A stretch of DNA of 64,000 bases from Nitrospirota bacterium (GTDB lineage: Bacteria; Nitrospirota; Thermodesulfovibrionia; Thermodesulfovibrionales; Magnetobacteriaceae), in NCBI GenBank assembly GCA_015233045.1, contig JADFYL010000001.1, positions 1-64,000 of the forward strand, in the 5' to 3' direction. The notes beneath the pieces were generated by a model that was not told the DNA's origin, ran no database searches, and worked only from the letters and a program-made list of their open reading frames with translations. The position numbers were made by a program, and so were the translations under genes. Below, piece by piece: positions 41,193-48,878 of the stretch (position 1 is the stretch's first letter; the number at the start of each line of letters is the position of its first letter).

Positions 41193-42182
41193 TTAATATG
41201 TTGTCAAATCGCCATGCGCGGCGTTGAGTGCATTTTTAATTTGGTTGATGGTCGCGGCTGCTGTACCGACCTCTCCGACTACGATGCCCGCGGCTAAATT
41301 AGAGATTACGGCAGCTTCATACATGGACGCCCCTGAGATATGAGCCAGAGTAAACATCGCTATTACCGTATCTCCGGCTCCAGTAACGTCAAAGACCTCT
41401 TTGGCGGCCGTTGCGATGTGATGTATTTCATTGCCATAGAACAGGCTCATCCCCTCATCCCCGCGTGTTATTAAGACTGCCCCGCATTTAAGGTCTTTGA
41501 GGAGTTTAATACCTGCCTTTTCAAGGGACTGCGTGTCTCGGATTGATATGCCGGAGCCTTCTGCCGCCTCTTTTTTATTTGGAGTTATCAATGAGACCCC
41601 TTTATAGTAATGAAAATGCCCTACCTTGGGGTCAACCGCCGCGAAGAGGCCACCTGTGGCCTTCGCCTGTTCCATCAGGAATTTAATAAGCTGGGGCGTT
41701 ATGACACCTTTTTTATAGTCAGACACTATGATGCCGTCGAATTTATCTATATTTGAGGCGATATAGCCGGTAACGCTTCTGAGGGTTTTTGCCCCAATCG
41801 GCCCTCGGTGTTCCTTGTCAAAGCGCACTATCTGCTGGTTATTTGCGATCACACGAGTCTTAATGGTAGTTGGGCGGCTGTCATGGAATACGCCTGAGAT
41901 GTCAATATTTTTTTCTTTTAAGAGCGAGCACATAATACCGGCCTTGTGTCCAGTGCCGATTATGCCGCAGAGGCAGACACGACCACCCAGTGAGGCGATG
42001 TTATTGGCGACATTTCCCGCCCCGCCGGGCAGATAAGTCTCATCAATTACATCAACTACCGGCACAGGGGCCTCAGGGGAAATCCTTTCGGCTTTACCCC
42101 ATACGAAGTGGTCTAAAATAATATCGCCGATAACAAGGATACGCTTGTCGGCGAAATTATCAAGTATTTTATTATAATCCAT
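41193..42182 (-). CDS. rfaE: D-glycero-beta-D-manno-heptose-7-phosphate kinase
   Basis: PfkB-family kinase of ADP-heptose synthesis for LPS. I-L-V-I-G-D-I-I-L-D-H-F-V-W-G, R-I-S-P-E-A-P-V-P-V, L-P-G-G-A-G-N-V-A-N-N, D-P-K-V-G, and the catalytic D-V-T-G-A-G-D-T-V are all present. The adenylyltransferase half of fused HldE is absent, so this is an RfaE1/HldA type. I chose ATG 42182 because the protein then begins M-D-Y-N-K-I-L; upstream ATG 42203 or GTG 42221 in frame are possible, with no clear Shine-Dalgarno for any. Confidence 0.93.
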   Translation of the reverse strand: MDYNKILDNFADKRILVIGDIILDHFVWGKAERISPEAPVPVVDVIDETYLPGGAGNVANNIASLGGRVCLCGIIGTGHKAGIMCSLLKEKNIDISGVFHDSRPTTIKTRVIANNQQIVRFDKEHRGPIGAKTLRSVTGYIASNIDKFDGIIVSDYKKGVITPQLIKFLMEQAKATGGLFAAVDPKVGHFHYYKGVSLITPNKKEAAEGSGISIRDTQSLEKAGIKLLKDLKCGAVLITRGDEGMSLFYGNEIHHIATAAKEVFDVTGAGDTVIAMFTLAHISGASMYEAAVISNLAAGIVVGEVGTAAATINQIKNALNAAHGDLTTY

Positions 42183-42347
42183 CAGCTTACCGGAGCACGT
42201 CATTCTATGGAAAAGTAACACTACACGGTTTTTAATGTCAAGAGGGAGTCTCCGTAAAGAAAGAAAAATATCGGGTGGATATGATATAATACCGCGAGAA
42301 GGGGATAACGCTGACAGTGAGATTTAATAAAAAAGGAGACCACGATT

Positions 42348-43229
42348 ATGAGTTTTAAAGAAGCCGTTGAATCCGGTAAGTTTGTCGTTACGGCCGAGGT
42401 CGGACCCCCAAAGGGCACCGATATAGCAACGATGATACACGATATGCACATACTTAAAGGCAAGATAGACGCGGTAAATATTACGGACAACCAGTCCGCC
42501 GTGATGAGGATATGTTCGCTTGCCGTATGTAAAATAGCAATGGAACAGGGGCTTGAGCCCATTCTTCAGATGACATGCCGCGACAGAAACCGTATAGCCC
42601 TGCAGTCAGACCTGCTTGGAGCGTCGGTGCTTGGCATTCACAATGTCCTCTGTATGACCGGCGACCATGTTACGGCGGGCGACCAGAAGGGCGCGAAGTC
42701 CGTCTATGACATTGAGTCTGTCCAGCTCCTTCAGCTTGTTGAGTCTATGAACAAGGGCAAGGACATGTCTGGAAACGAAATGAAGGGGGCGACGAGTTTT
42801 TTCCAGGGCGCGGTGGTTACGCCGGAGTCAAACCCTCTTGAGCCGCAGCTCATGAAATTCGAAAAGAAGGTCAGAGCGGGCGCGAATTTCTTCCAGACGC
42901 AGGCCATCTACGACATTGAGAAGTTTAAGAGTTTTATGGCCTTTGCCAGGGAGAAAAACGCCCGTGTCATGGCCGGACTGGTTGTGTTAAAAAGTGTCGG
43001 CATGGCAAATTTTTTAAATAACAACGTACCCGGCATAAAGGTCCCGGCGGAGTTGATAGCCGAGCTAAAGGCGGCGGGCAAAGAGAAGGCTCTCGACACG
43101 GGGATGAGCATCACGGCGAGGCATATTAAGCAGCTCAAGGAAGAGAAAATCTGTGACGGCGTGCATATAATGGCCATCGGCATGGAGGACAAAGTCCCTG
43201 AGATTCTTCAAAGGGCGGGGCTATTATAA
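42348..43229 (+). CDS. metF: methylenetetrahydrofolate reductase
   Basis: A 293-aa TIM-barrel flavoenzyme reducing 5,10-methylene-THF. V-T-A-E-V-G-P-P-K-G near the N-terminus, M-T-C-R-D-R-N-R, L-C-M-T-G-D-H and F-F-Q-T-Q-A-I-Y-D fit the MetF family, closest in style to the short enzymes found in Wood-Ljungdahl-type organisms. AAGGAG lies 9 nt before the ATG. It heads an operon with panB and thyX. In the 42222-42347 gap TATGATATAAT (about 42279-42289) is a likely -10 region. Confidence 0.93.
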   Translation: MSFKEAVESGKFVVTAEVGPPKGTDIATMIHDMHILKGKIDAVNITDNQSAVMRICSLAVCKIAMEQGLEPILQMTCRDRNRIALQSDLLGASVLGIHNVLCMTGDHVTAGDQKGAKSVYDIESVQLLQLVESMNKGKDMSGNEMKGATSFFQGAVVTPESNPLEPQLMKFEKKVRAGANFFQTQAIYDIEKFKSFMAFAREKNARVMAGLVVLKSVGMANFLNNNVPGIKVPAELIAELKAAGKEKALDTGMSITARHIKQLKEEKICDGVHIMAIGMEDKVPEILQRAGLL

Positions 43230-43234
43230 GAAAA

Positions 43235-44035
43235 ATGCCAAGGGCGACGATACAGCATTTCAGGGATAAAAAACAAAAGGGGCAGAGGCTCACGCTGGTG
43301 ACGGCCTATGACTATACGTTTGGGCGCATAGTGGATGAGGTCGGCTTTGACGGCGTGTTAGTTGGAGATTCCCTTGCTATGGTAGTGCAGGGGCTTGACA
43401 ACACGCTGCCTGTGACGATGGATGAGATGCTCTATCATACGAGGCTTGTGTCGCGAGCGGTTGAGAAGTCTATGGTAATAGGGGATATGCCCTTTATGTC
43501 GTATCAGGTTTCGGTTGAGGAAGCGGTTAGAAACGCGGCCAGATTTATAAAGGAATCCGGTGCCCAGGCGATTAAAATAGAAGGCGGCAGTGAAATCGTG
43601 GCGCAGGTCAGGGCGATAGTGCGAGCCGAGATACCCGTGATGGCGCACATAGGGCTTACCCCGCAGGCTATATATAGGATGGGCGGCTACAAGGTGCAGG
43701 GTAAGACTGAGGAGGCCGGCAGGATTTTAATAGATGACGCCAAAAGACTTGAGGACGCGGGGGCGTTCAGCATAGTCCTTGAGGCGATGCCCAGCGCATT
43801 GGCTAGTCAGATAACCAGCTCCCTATCCATTGCCACAATCGGCATAGGGGCCGGCGCTGGCTGCGATGGACAAATCCTCGTGCTTCATGACGTGCTGGGG
43901 CTTTTCGAGCGGTTTGTACCAAAATTCGTAAAGCGATACGCCAATTTAAAAGGCGAGACTCTCAACGCCCTGAAACAGTATAAAGAGGAAGTAGAACAAG
44001 GGATTTTCCCTTCTACCAAAGAGAGTTTTAGTTAG
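43235..44035 (+). CDS. panB: 3-methyl-2-oxobutanoate hydroxymethyltransferase (ketopantoate synthesis)
   Basis: Uses 5,10-methylene-THF to make ketopantoate for pantothenate and CoA. 266 aa; M-V-T/L-V-T-A-Y-D-Y-T, L-V-G-D-S-L-A-M-V, G-D-M-P-F-M-S-Y, K-I-E-G-G and H-I-G-L-T-P-Q are visible; the last gives the usual family signature, and I-G-I-G-A-G-A-G-C-D-G-Q-I-L-V close the active site. Only 5 nt after metF and 10 nt before thyX. Confidence 0.96.
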   Translation: MPRATIQHFRDKKQKGQRLTLVTAYDYTFGRIVDEVGFDGVLVGDSLAMVVQGLDNTLPVTMDEMLYHTRLVSRAVEKSMVIGDMPFMSYQVSVEEAVRNAARFIKESGAQAIKIEGGSEIVAQVRAIVRAEIPVMAHIGLTPQAIYRMGGYKVQGKTEEAGRILIDDAKRLEDAGAFSIVLEAMPSALASQITSSLSIATIGIGAGAGCDGQILVLHDVLGLFERFVPKFVKRYANLKGETLNALKQYKEEVEQGIFPSTKESFS

Positions 44036-44045
44036 GAATGACGCT

Positions 44046-44789
44046 ATGGGTGAGACAAAACTAAAGGTAATGCTTTTAAGACACACCCCTGAGCCTGAGG
44101 AGTTAGTGGCAATGGCCGCCAAGCTCTGCTACAGCCCTTCAGACATAACAGGGTTAAAGAAAAAGATAACAAAAAATGACCAGCGTGGTTTTATACAAAA
44201 ACTAATGGATATGGGACACCTTAGCCCGATAGAACATTCCTCGTTTACATTTGCCATTGAGGGCATATCGCGGGCGTGTTCACACCAGTTAGTGCGCCAC
44301 AGGCTGGCCTCCTATAGCCAGCAATCCCAGCGATATGTCTCTATGAAGACGGGAGAAGACGACTCATTAGACTATATAGTGCCGCCATCTATCGGCTCCG
44401 ACAAGACCCTAAAAAAGATATTTGATGACTTTATGAAAGAGGCGCAGTCAACCTATGCACAAATATCAAAAAGACTAAACGAACTCGGCTACGAAGGTGA
44501 AGCTGGCAATCAGGACGCGCGGTTTGTGCTTCCAAACGCCTGTGAGACCAAGATAATCGTAACCATGAATGCCCGCGAACTGCTGCACTTTTTCAGGCAG
44601 CGCTGCTGCAATAGGGCACAGTGGGAAATCCACGCCGTGGCAGACGAGATGCTCCGGCTCGTGCAGATGGTATCTCCGACGATTTTCTCAATGGCCGGCC
44701 CTGACTGCGTAAGCGGCAACTGTGCCGAGGGTGTGATGACCTGCGGCAAGATAACAGACGTTCGCAGCAAGTACAGGATATCACAGTAA
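44046..44789 (+). CDS. thyX: FAD-dependent thymidylate synthase
   Basis: Makes dTMP from dUMP with methylene-THF and FAD. 247 aa with the ThyX motif R-H-R-L-A-S-Y-S-Q-Q-S-Q-R (RHRxxSxxxxSQR), E-H-S-S-F-T-F and a C-terminal N-A-R-E-L-L-H-F-F-R-Q-R. It has a Cys-containing tail (C-V-S-G-N-C then M-T-C-G) seen in part of the family. Product feeds Tmk, encoded 10 kb upstream. thyA is not in the window. Confidence 0.95.
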   Translation: MGETKLKVMLLRHTPEPEELVAMAAKLCYSPSDITGLKKKITKNDQRGFIQKLMDMGHLSPIEHSSFTFAIEGISRACSHQLVRHRLASYSQQSQRYVSMKTGEDDSLDYIVPPSIGSDKTLKKIFDDFMKEAQSTYAQISKRLNELGYEGEAGNQDARFVLPNACETKIIVTMNARELLHFFRQRCCNRAQWEIHAVADEMLRLVQMVSPTIFSMAGPDCVSGNCAEGVMTCGKITDVRSKYRISQ

Positions 44790-44799
44790 AATGCAATAA

Positions 44800-45065
44800 A
44801 TACTCATAGCCCGGCTGATGATAATATCTCAGAAATTGCGCCATGTCTTCCTTCTCACCTCTGGAGTATATAGCTAAAAGGTAAATGTTCGTTTCTTGTA
44901 CTAAATATATTACCCTAAGACCTCCAAGTTCACCAATGTTTGCGCTTTTAATGGCAAATCTATGAATTTTAGGGATTGGTTCGCCATAAACTTTGCGAAG
45001 ATAGACTTCACGACCCTGGCAAGCTTGCCGTCTCTATCGAAAGTATTTAAAGCTGTTAGTTGCAT
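44800..45065 (-). pseudogene. frameshifted RelE-like toxin remnant
   Basis: On the minus strand one frame starts M-Q-L-T-A-L-N-T-F-D-R-D-G-K-L at 45065. A second frame carries Y-L-R-K-V-Y-G-E-P-I-P-K-I-H-R and then G-E-L-G-G-L-R-V-I-Y and I-Y-L-L-A-I-Y-S-R-G-E-K-E-D, the pattern of RelE/HigB-family toxins. The frames do not join, and the second runs on into thyX antisense without its own stop. No antitoxin gene is seen. A decayed toxin is the best reading; end points are approximate. The stretch to 45194 holds nothing else. Confidence 0.4.
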
Positions 45066-45194
45066 GTCCTATCGTGCTCTTCCTATTCTACCTCAGCCTC
45101 GCCGCCCACCTGCGCCTCATAATAGTGTAAAACATATGGAAGTAAGCATGTCAAGTGTCTATTTTTACAGGCGTTCCCCAAAAAAACTAAGGAA

Positions 45195-47489
45195 CTATTT
45201 AAATACGGGGTTGTCTCTTTCAGAGCTCAGGTCGCCGGAGTAATACTCAAATCTGTTCTTACCAAGTTCTTTTGCCCTATACATTGCCATATCGGCCCTT
45301 TTAATGAGGACATCGGTAATATTGTCAATCTCATAATCAAAATCTCTGAATGGATATAACTCTATGCCAATACTGGCGCCGATACGGCACTCATACCCAT
45401 TCACTATAAAGGGTTTATTTAGTGATACAATAATCTTGTCCGCAATTGCTCCGGCATCATCCTTTCCATTTACTTTGGTAAGAATAATAATAAACTCATC
45501 TCCTCCGACGCGGGAAACTGTGTCTGATTTCCTGACATTACTTAATAACCTTGTTGAAACTTCCCTAAGCAGGATATCTCCGGTTTCATGTCCATAAGTA
45601 TCATTAACCGCCTTAAATTTATCTAAATCAATAAATAACAACGCCAGCATATTGCCTTCCCGCGTGGAAAATTCAATTGCGATGTTTAATCTATCCAAAA
45701 GTAATATCCGGTTTGGCAAAGCCGTAACCACATCATAGTGCGCGAGCTGCTGGAGCTGTTTTTCATAGAATTTTCTCTGAGATATGTTTCTAAGCACGTA
45801 AACACATTGTACTATGTTTCCTGCCTCATCTTTTATTGGCGACGCAGAGCAAGAGACATAGACTTCCTTTCCAGCCTCATCGTAATGCAGGTGCTCACTC
45901 ATCGCGTACTCACCAGTTCGTAACATAGTCATAACAGGACACGAGTATTCCTGCTGATTACAAGGCTCAGATACTTTATGGGTAACTTCATAACAATGTC
46001 TGCCTATTACATCAGTCCCGGTTAGCTTATACTCCCTCATGAAGTTGTTATTGGTGCTGATGATTGTGAAATCATTGACGTCTATCACCGTGAGGGAGTC
46101 GTTTATGCTGTTAAGGACGGTTTGCGTAAATTTATTTATTCGCTTAATAGAATCCTCACCTTTTCCATGTTCAATTATGGTCGCAATCGAGTTAGTTATA
46201 GATACAAAAGAACCCTCTTCCAACTTATTTCTTTCATGATTATGCCTGACGTACAGGCATAATACGCCTAATATATTGCTGCCTGATTTTATGGGTATGC
46301 AGTAGTGTCCATGTTCGTGCATTCCTTCAAAGCTGACAGAATGTAAGTCGTCAAGTTTATTAGAAAATACTGTTTTACCTGTGCTGGCGGCTATCCCGCA
46401 AAGGCATTGCCCATATTGCAATCTCGCACATGACGTTAATAAATGTTCAGGCAGGTTTCTTTGAGCAACCATCTGTAACTCCTCAGCTCCATCTACTTTC
46501 AGATGGATACATCCCTTTTGTTCAATGCTTATGCCAGGGATAGAGACGATTATATCCATAATTCTCTGCAATTTATTCTGAAGAGGAACCTGCTCCAGGG
46601 ATATTTCAAGGACGCTTTTTATTGTCTCCTGTAATACATCTCTGCGTTTCAACTCATAAACGGTTTCTTCAAATTGCGCCCCTAATGCCAACTGAGCCTG
46701 CACAAGGCCTTCATTTTCTCTGAGTTCCTCTAACAATATATCCACATATTTAATAATCCCCGTCTTGTTTTGATTCCTTCGCAGTCCATATTCGTCACGC
46801 AGGTTGCCCTGCGAGATATTCTCTAATATCTCTATTATATCCCCTGGTTCGGCCCCTAATTGATTAACAAGCGAACGTATCGCCTTTACCGCAATTAAAA
46901 AGCTGACAATAACTGACAGCACACACGCGGATATAACAATAACCATGAACATATGATATTCGTTATTTGAATGAGCCTCGCCTTCTCGCATCATATTTGT
47001 CTGATGGTCGGTAAGATTATCAATTGACTGCAAGAATACTGCGGAATGTTTCAATTGTTTATCAAACAACGATATCCTTGATTCCTCTGAATTAACCAGC
47101 AAAACAGCACGGCTTTGTTCTCGTACAAATGACAAATAATCACCTTGTATATCTTGTATTGTCTTCAGAAGTATTTTGCCTTTACCACTTCTCACCAAGT
47201 GTTCAAGTTTGCCCATATTTTCTGTTATAGTCAGTTTGTATTTATCAATATTGTCCGCCTCTTCGGTACGGTTATCATTGACCAGAAGTAATTTATATAT
47301 TGACACATCAATGCCTTTAACGGCATACATTACGTTATCTAAGTATATAGTTTTGAGGTATCTGGAGCTGACAATATCATGAATCAGATCACGGAACGAC
47401 TGCAATATAAAGACACTAGTAACACTGCCGATGATTAACAGCACCACTATAACAGCATGACTATATGCAAATTTCGTTTGTACCTTCAT
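45195..47489 (-). CDS. membrane diguanylate cyclase: 4-helix sensor, HAMP-like, GAF, PAS, GGDEF
   Basis: A 764-aa protein. TM1 (about 12-33) and TM2 (about 180-202) flank a helical periplasmic 4HB-type sensor. A HAMP-like linker follows, then a GAF domain (about 290-420) with G-Q-C-L-C-G-I-A-A-S-T and H-G-H-Y-C-I-P-I as in the 7177-9525 kinase. A Cys-bearing PAS (about 435-560) has H-C-Y-E-V-T-H and C-P; the C-terminal GGDEF has R-V-G-G-D-E-F and is expected to be active. An upstream I-site RxxD is not obvious. It may convert redox or metal signals into c-di-GMP (inference). Confidence 0.93.
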   Translation of the reverse strand: MKVQTKFAYSHAVIVVLLIIGSVTSVFILQSFRDLIHDIVSSRYLKTIYLDNVMYAVKGIDVSIYKLLLVNDNRTEEADNIDKYKLTITENMGKLEHLVRSGKGKILLKTIQDIQGDYLSFVREQSRAVLLVNSEESRISLFDKQLKHSAVFLQSIDNLTDHQTNMMREGEAHSNNEYHMFMVIVISACVLSVIVSFLIAVKAIRSLVNQLGAEPGDIIEILENISQGNLRDEYGLRRNQNKTGIIKYVDILLEELRENEGLVQAQLALGAQFEETVYELKRRDVLQETIKSVLEISLEQVPLQNKLQRIMDIIVSIPGISIEQKGCIHLKVDGAEELQMVAQRNLPEHLLTSCARLQYGQCLCGIAASTGKTVFSNKLDDLHSVSFEGMHEHGHYCIPIKSGSNILGVLCLYVRHNHERNKLEEGSFVSITNSIATIIEHGKGEDSIKRINKFTQTVLNSINDSLTVIDVNDFTIISTNNNFMREYKLTGTDVIGRHCYEVTHKVSEPCNQQEYSCPVMTMLRTGEYAMSEHLHYDEAGKEVYVSCSASPIKDEAGNIVQCVYVLRNISQRKFYEKQLQQLAHYDVVTALPNRILLLDRLNIAIEFSTREGNMLALLFIDLDKFKAVNDTYGHETGDILLREVSTRLLSNVRKSDTVSRVGGDEFIIILTKVNGKDDAGAIADKIIVSLNKPFIVNGYECRIGASIGIELYPFRDFDYEIDNITDVLIKRADMAMYRAKELGKNRFEYYSGDLSSERDNPVFK

Positions 47490-47552
47490 AGTACCAGCCC
47501 AATAAACGACTATGCCATTATACCATACCCCACGTTGATATCAAAAATATTA

Positions 47553-47834
47553 TTATTTCACACCAGACACGACATCCTTCAGCCCCTTGCCCGCCCTAAA
47601 CTTCGGTACTCTGGCAGCAGGGAGTAGCGTGGCCTCTCCTGTTTTAGGATTTCTACCTGTCTGTTCCTTCCTTTCAGACACAACGAAGGCGCCAAACCCC
47701 ACGACAATAACGCGCTCTCCCATCTCAAGAGCCTTAGATATTGCGTCAAATGTGTCGCTGATAACCTTTGCGACCTCTGTTTTCGACACTTTTGACTCTG
47801 CCGCCACCATATCTATTAGTTCAGCCTCAGTCGT
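47553..47834 (-). CDS. HU-family DNA-binding protein, apparent ACG start codon
   Basis: Nucleoid protein of about 93 aa. Body: S-K-T-E-V-A-K-V-I-S-D-T-F-D-A-I, G-F-G-A-F, R-x-G-R-N-P-K-T-G and V-P-K-F-R-A-G-K. The first ATG (47810) would cut off the conserved start helix, but the frame continues upstream as T-E-A-E-L-I-D-M-V-A-A and reaches ACG at 47834, exactly where HU proteins have Met. GGGGGTG lies right before it with a 6-nt gap from the G run, matching the anti-Shine-Dalgarno well. So ACG may initiate, or ATG was misread. No ATG, GTG or TTG is available upstream in frame. Confidence 0.9.
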   Translation of the reverse strand, partial: TTEAELIDMVAAESKVSKTEVAKVISDTFDAISKALEMGERVIVVGFGAFVVSERKEQTGRNPKTGEATLLPAARVPKFRAGKGLKDVVSGVK

Positions 47835-47878
47835 AGAACACCCCCAATATGAATCACAAGTATATATAAAACGTCGTA

Positions 47879-47908
47879 ATTGTGCTGGCTTTCGGCAATA
47901 CGTGTCAA
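47879..47908 (-). promoter_or_regulatory. probable HU promoter
   Basis: Minus-strand TTGACA (plus 47903-47908) and CACAAT (plus 47879-47884) with an 18-nt spacer, 45 nt before the proposed ACG start. The -35 is perfect, the -10 poor. Confidence 0.4.
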
Positions 47909-47934
47909 TAAGTGTATAAAATAAACATGCGGGA

Positions 47935-48478
47935 TGTGCCTGTCTTTAGGGCGGGGTAACCGCATTAGAGAAATTAGTCGGAAAATATCTATACTTTTAG
48001 CTCCGATCAATGGTTTCATGGATTCCAACTTTCCAGACTGTGTCATAATGGGGCAGCATAGGGATTTCATTGCATATTTTAAGATAGGGAGCCTGCCGCC
48101 GGTCTGTGGGCAATTGAGGAGTAATAAAGATTATGATAGAAATATATAATTTATAAAGTATTGTATTAATAAACATTGATACTAAAAGCATGAAGGTGGT
48201 AGGCATCAGTTAAATTTATTTCCAGCGGCAATATAAGATCATATAAGTGCAGAAGATCCAGTACGAGTCTATGACGAGTTTATAGAAATGTTAAATATGA
48301 GGGAATTAGGGATATAGAAGATAAGGTAGGCAATCCGCAATATGCCAGAAAATGATGCCGGATTATAAGTCGTATGGTTGGGGTCTGTGGGTCTGTTAAC
48401 TAAACTGTGTCAGGCCCGATTTTGTTTATAAAAAACTGTTCTATTGATTCCATGTTCTCCCCTCTAAATTATTTTTTA
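47935..48478. other. 540-bp AT-rich stretch without a convincing gene
   Basis: No frame here has coding character, Shine-Dalgarno sequences or family motifs. GTCTGTTAACTAAACTGTGT (about 48393-48412) looks like an insertion-sequence end, and TGTGTCATAAT recurs at about 48044 and 22683. It is probably a decayed mobile region downstream of the kinase cluster. Confidence 0.4.
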
Positions 48479-48878
48479 TTATGTGCCCGTACCACCTGTC
48501 TTCACTCCCATACAAAACATAATACCTTCAATCAACGCGTCGTTTTCTATGGGCTTTATTATGTTTCTGCAAACTTTGTCACTTGTGTGAAGTTCATCGT
48601 CATATGCGGTGGTTATTATAATTGGCTGGGCTCCATCTATTTTCAGTATCTCCTCTATCATTGCCATACCGTTCATAGCGGGCATTTGAATGTCGGTTAT
48701 CACTAAATCTATATCTTCTTTGTTTGAGATATAGACATCTAAGCCTTCCTTACCATATAACCGCTTCATAGACTTGGGCTACCCTTCTTCTTAGAAAGCG
48801 GGCAATCAGTGTTCTTATATACTCATCATCTTCTACATAAAGTACTGTTACTGTTTTCAATACGGATTCGTCCATCAT
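48479..48878 (-). pseudogene. single-domain response regulator split by a one-base frameshift
   Basis: Receiver domain in two frames. Frame 1 from ATG 48878 (overlapping the kinase stop as ATGA) reads V-L-Y-V-E-D-D-E-Y-I-R-T-L-I and runs to V-Y-E-A-V before a stop at 48750. Frame 2 continues Y-G-K-E-G-L-D-V-Y, then phospho-Asp L-V-I-T-D-I-Q-M-P and the Lys in I-I-K-P to 48479. Dropping one A within 48756-48761 restores a normal 133-aa protein. Either a recent mutation or a base-calling error; the rest is well preserved, which favours recent or artefactual. Confidence 0.8.

Noticed and set aside
47920-48480. Small frames in the AT-rich gap near HU
   Set aside because: No ribosome-binding sites, biased composition and no recognisable motifs.
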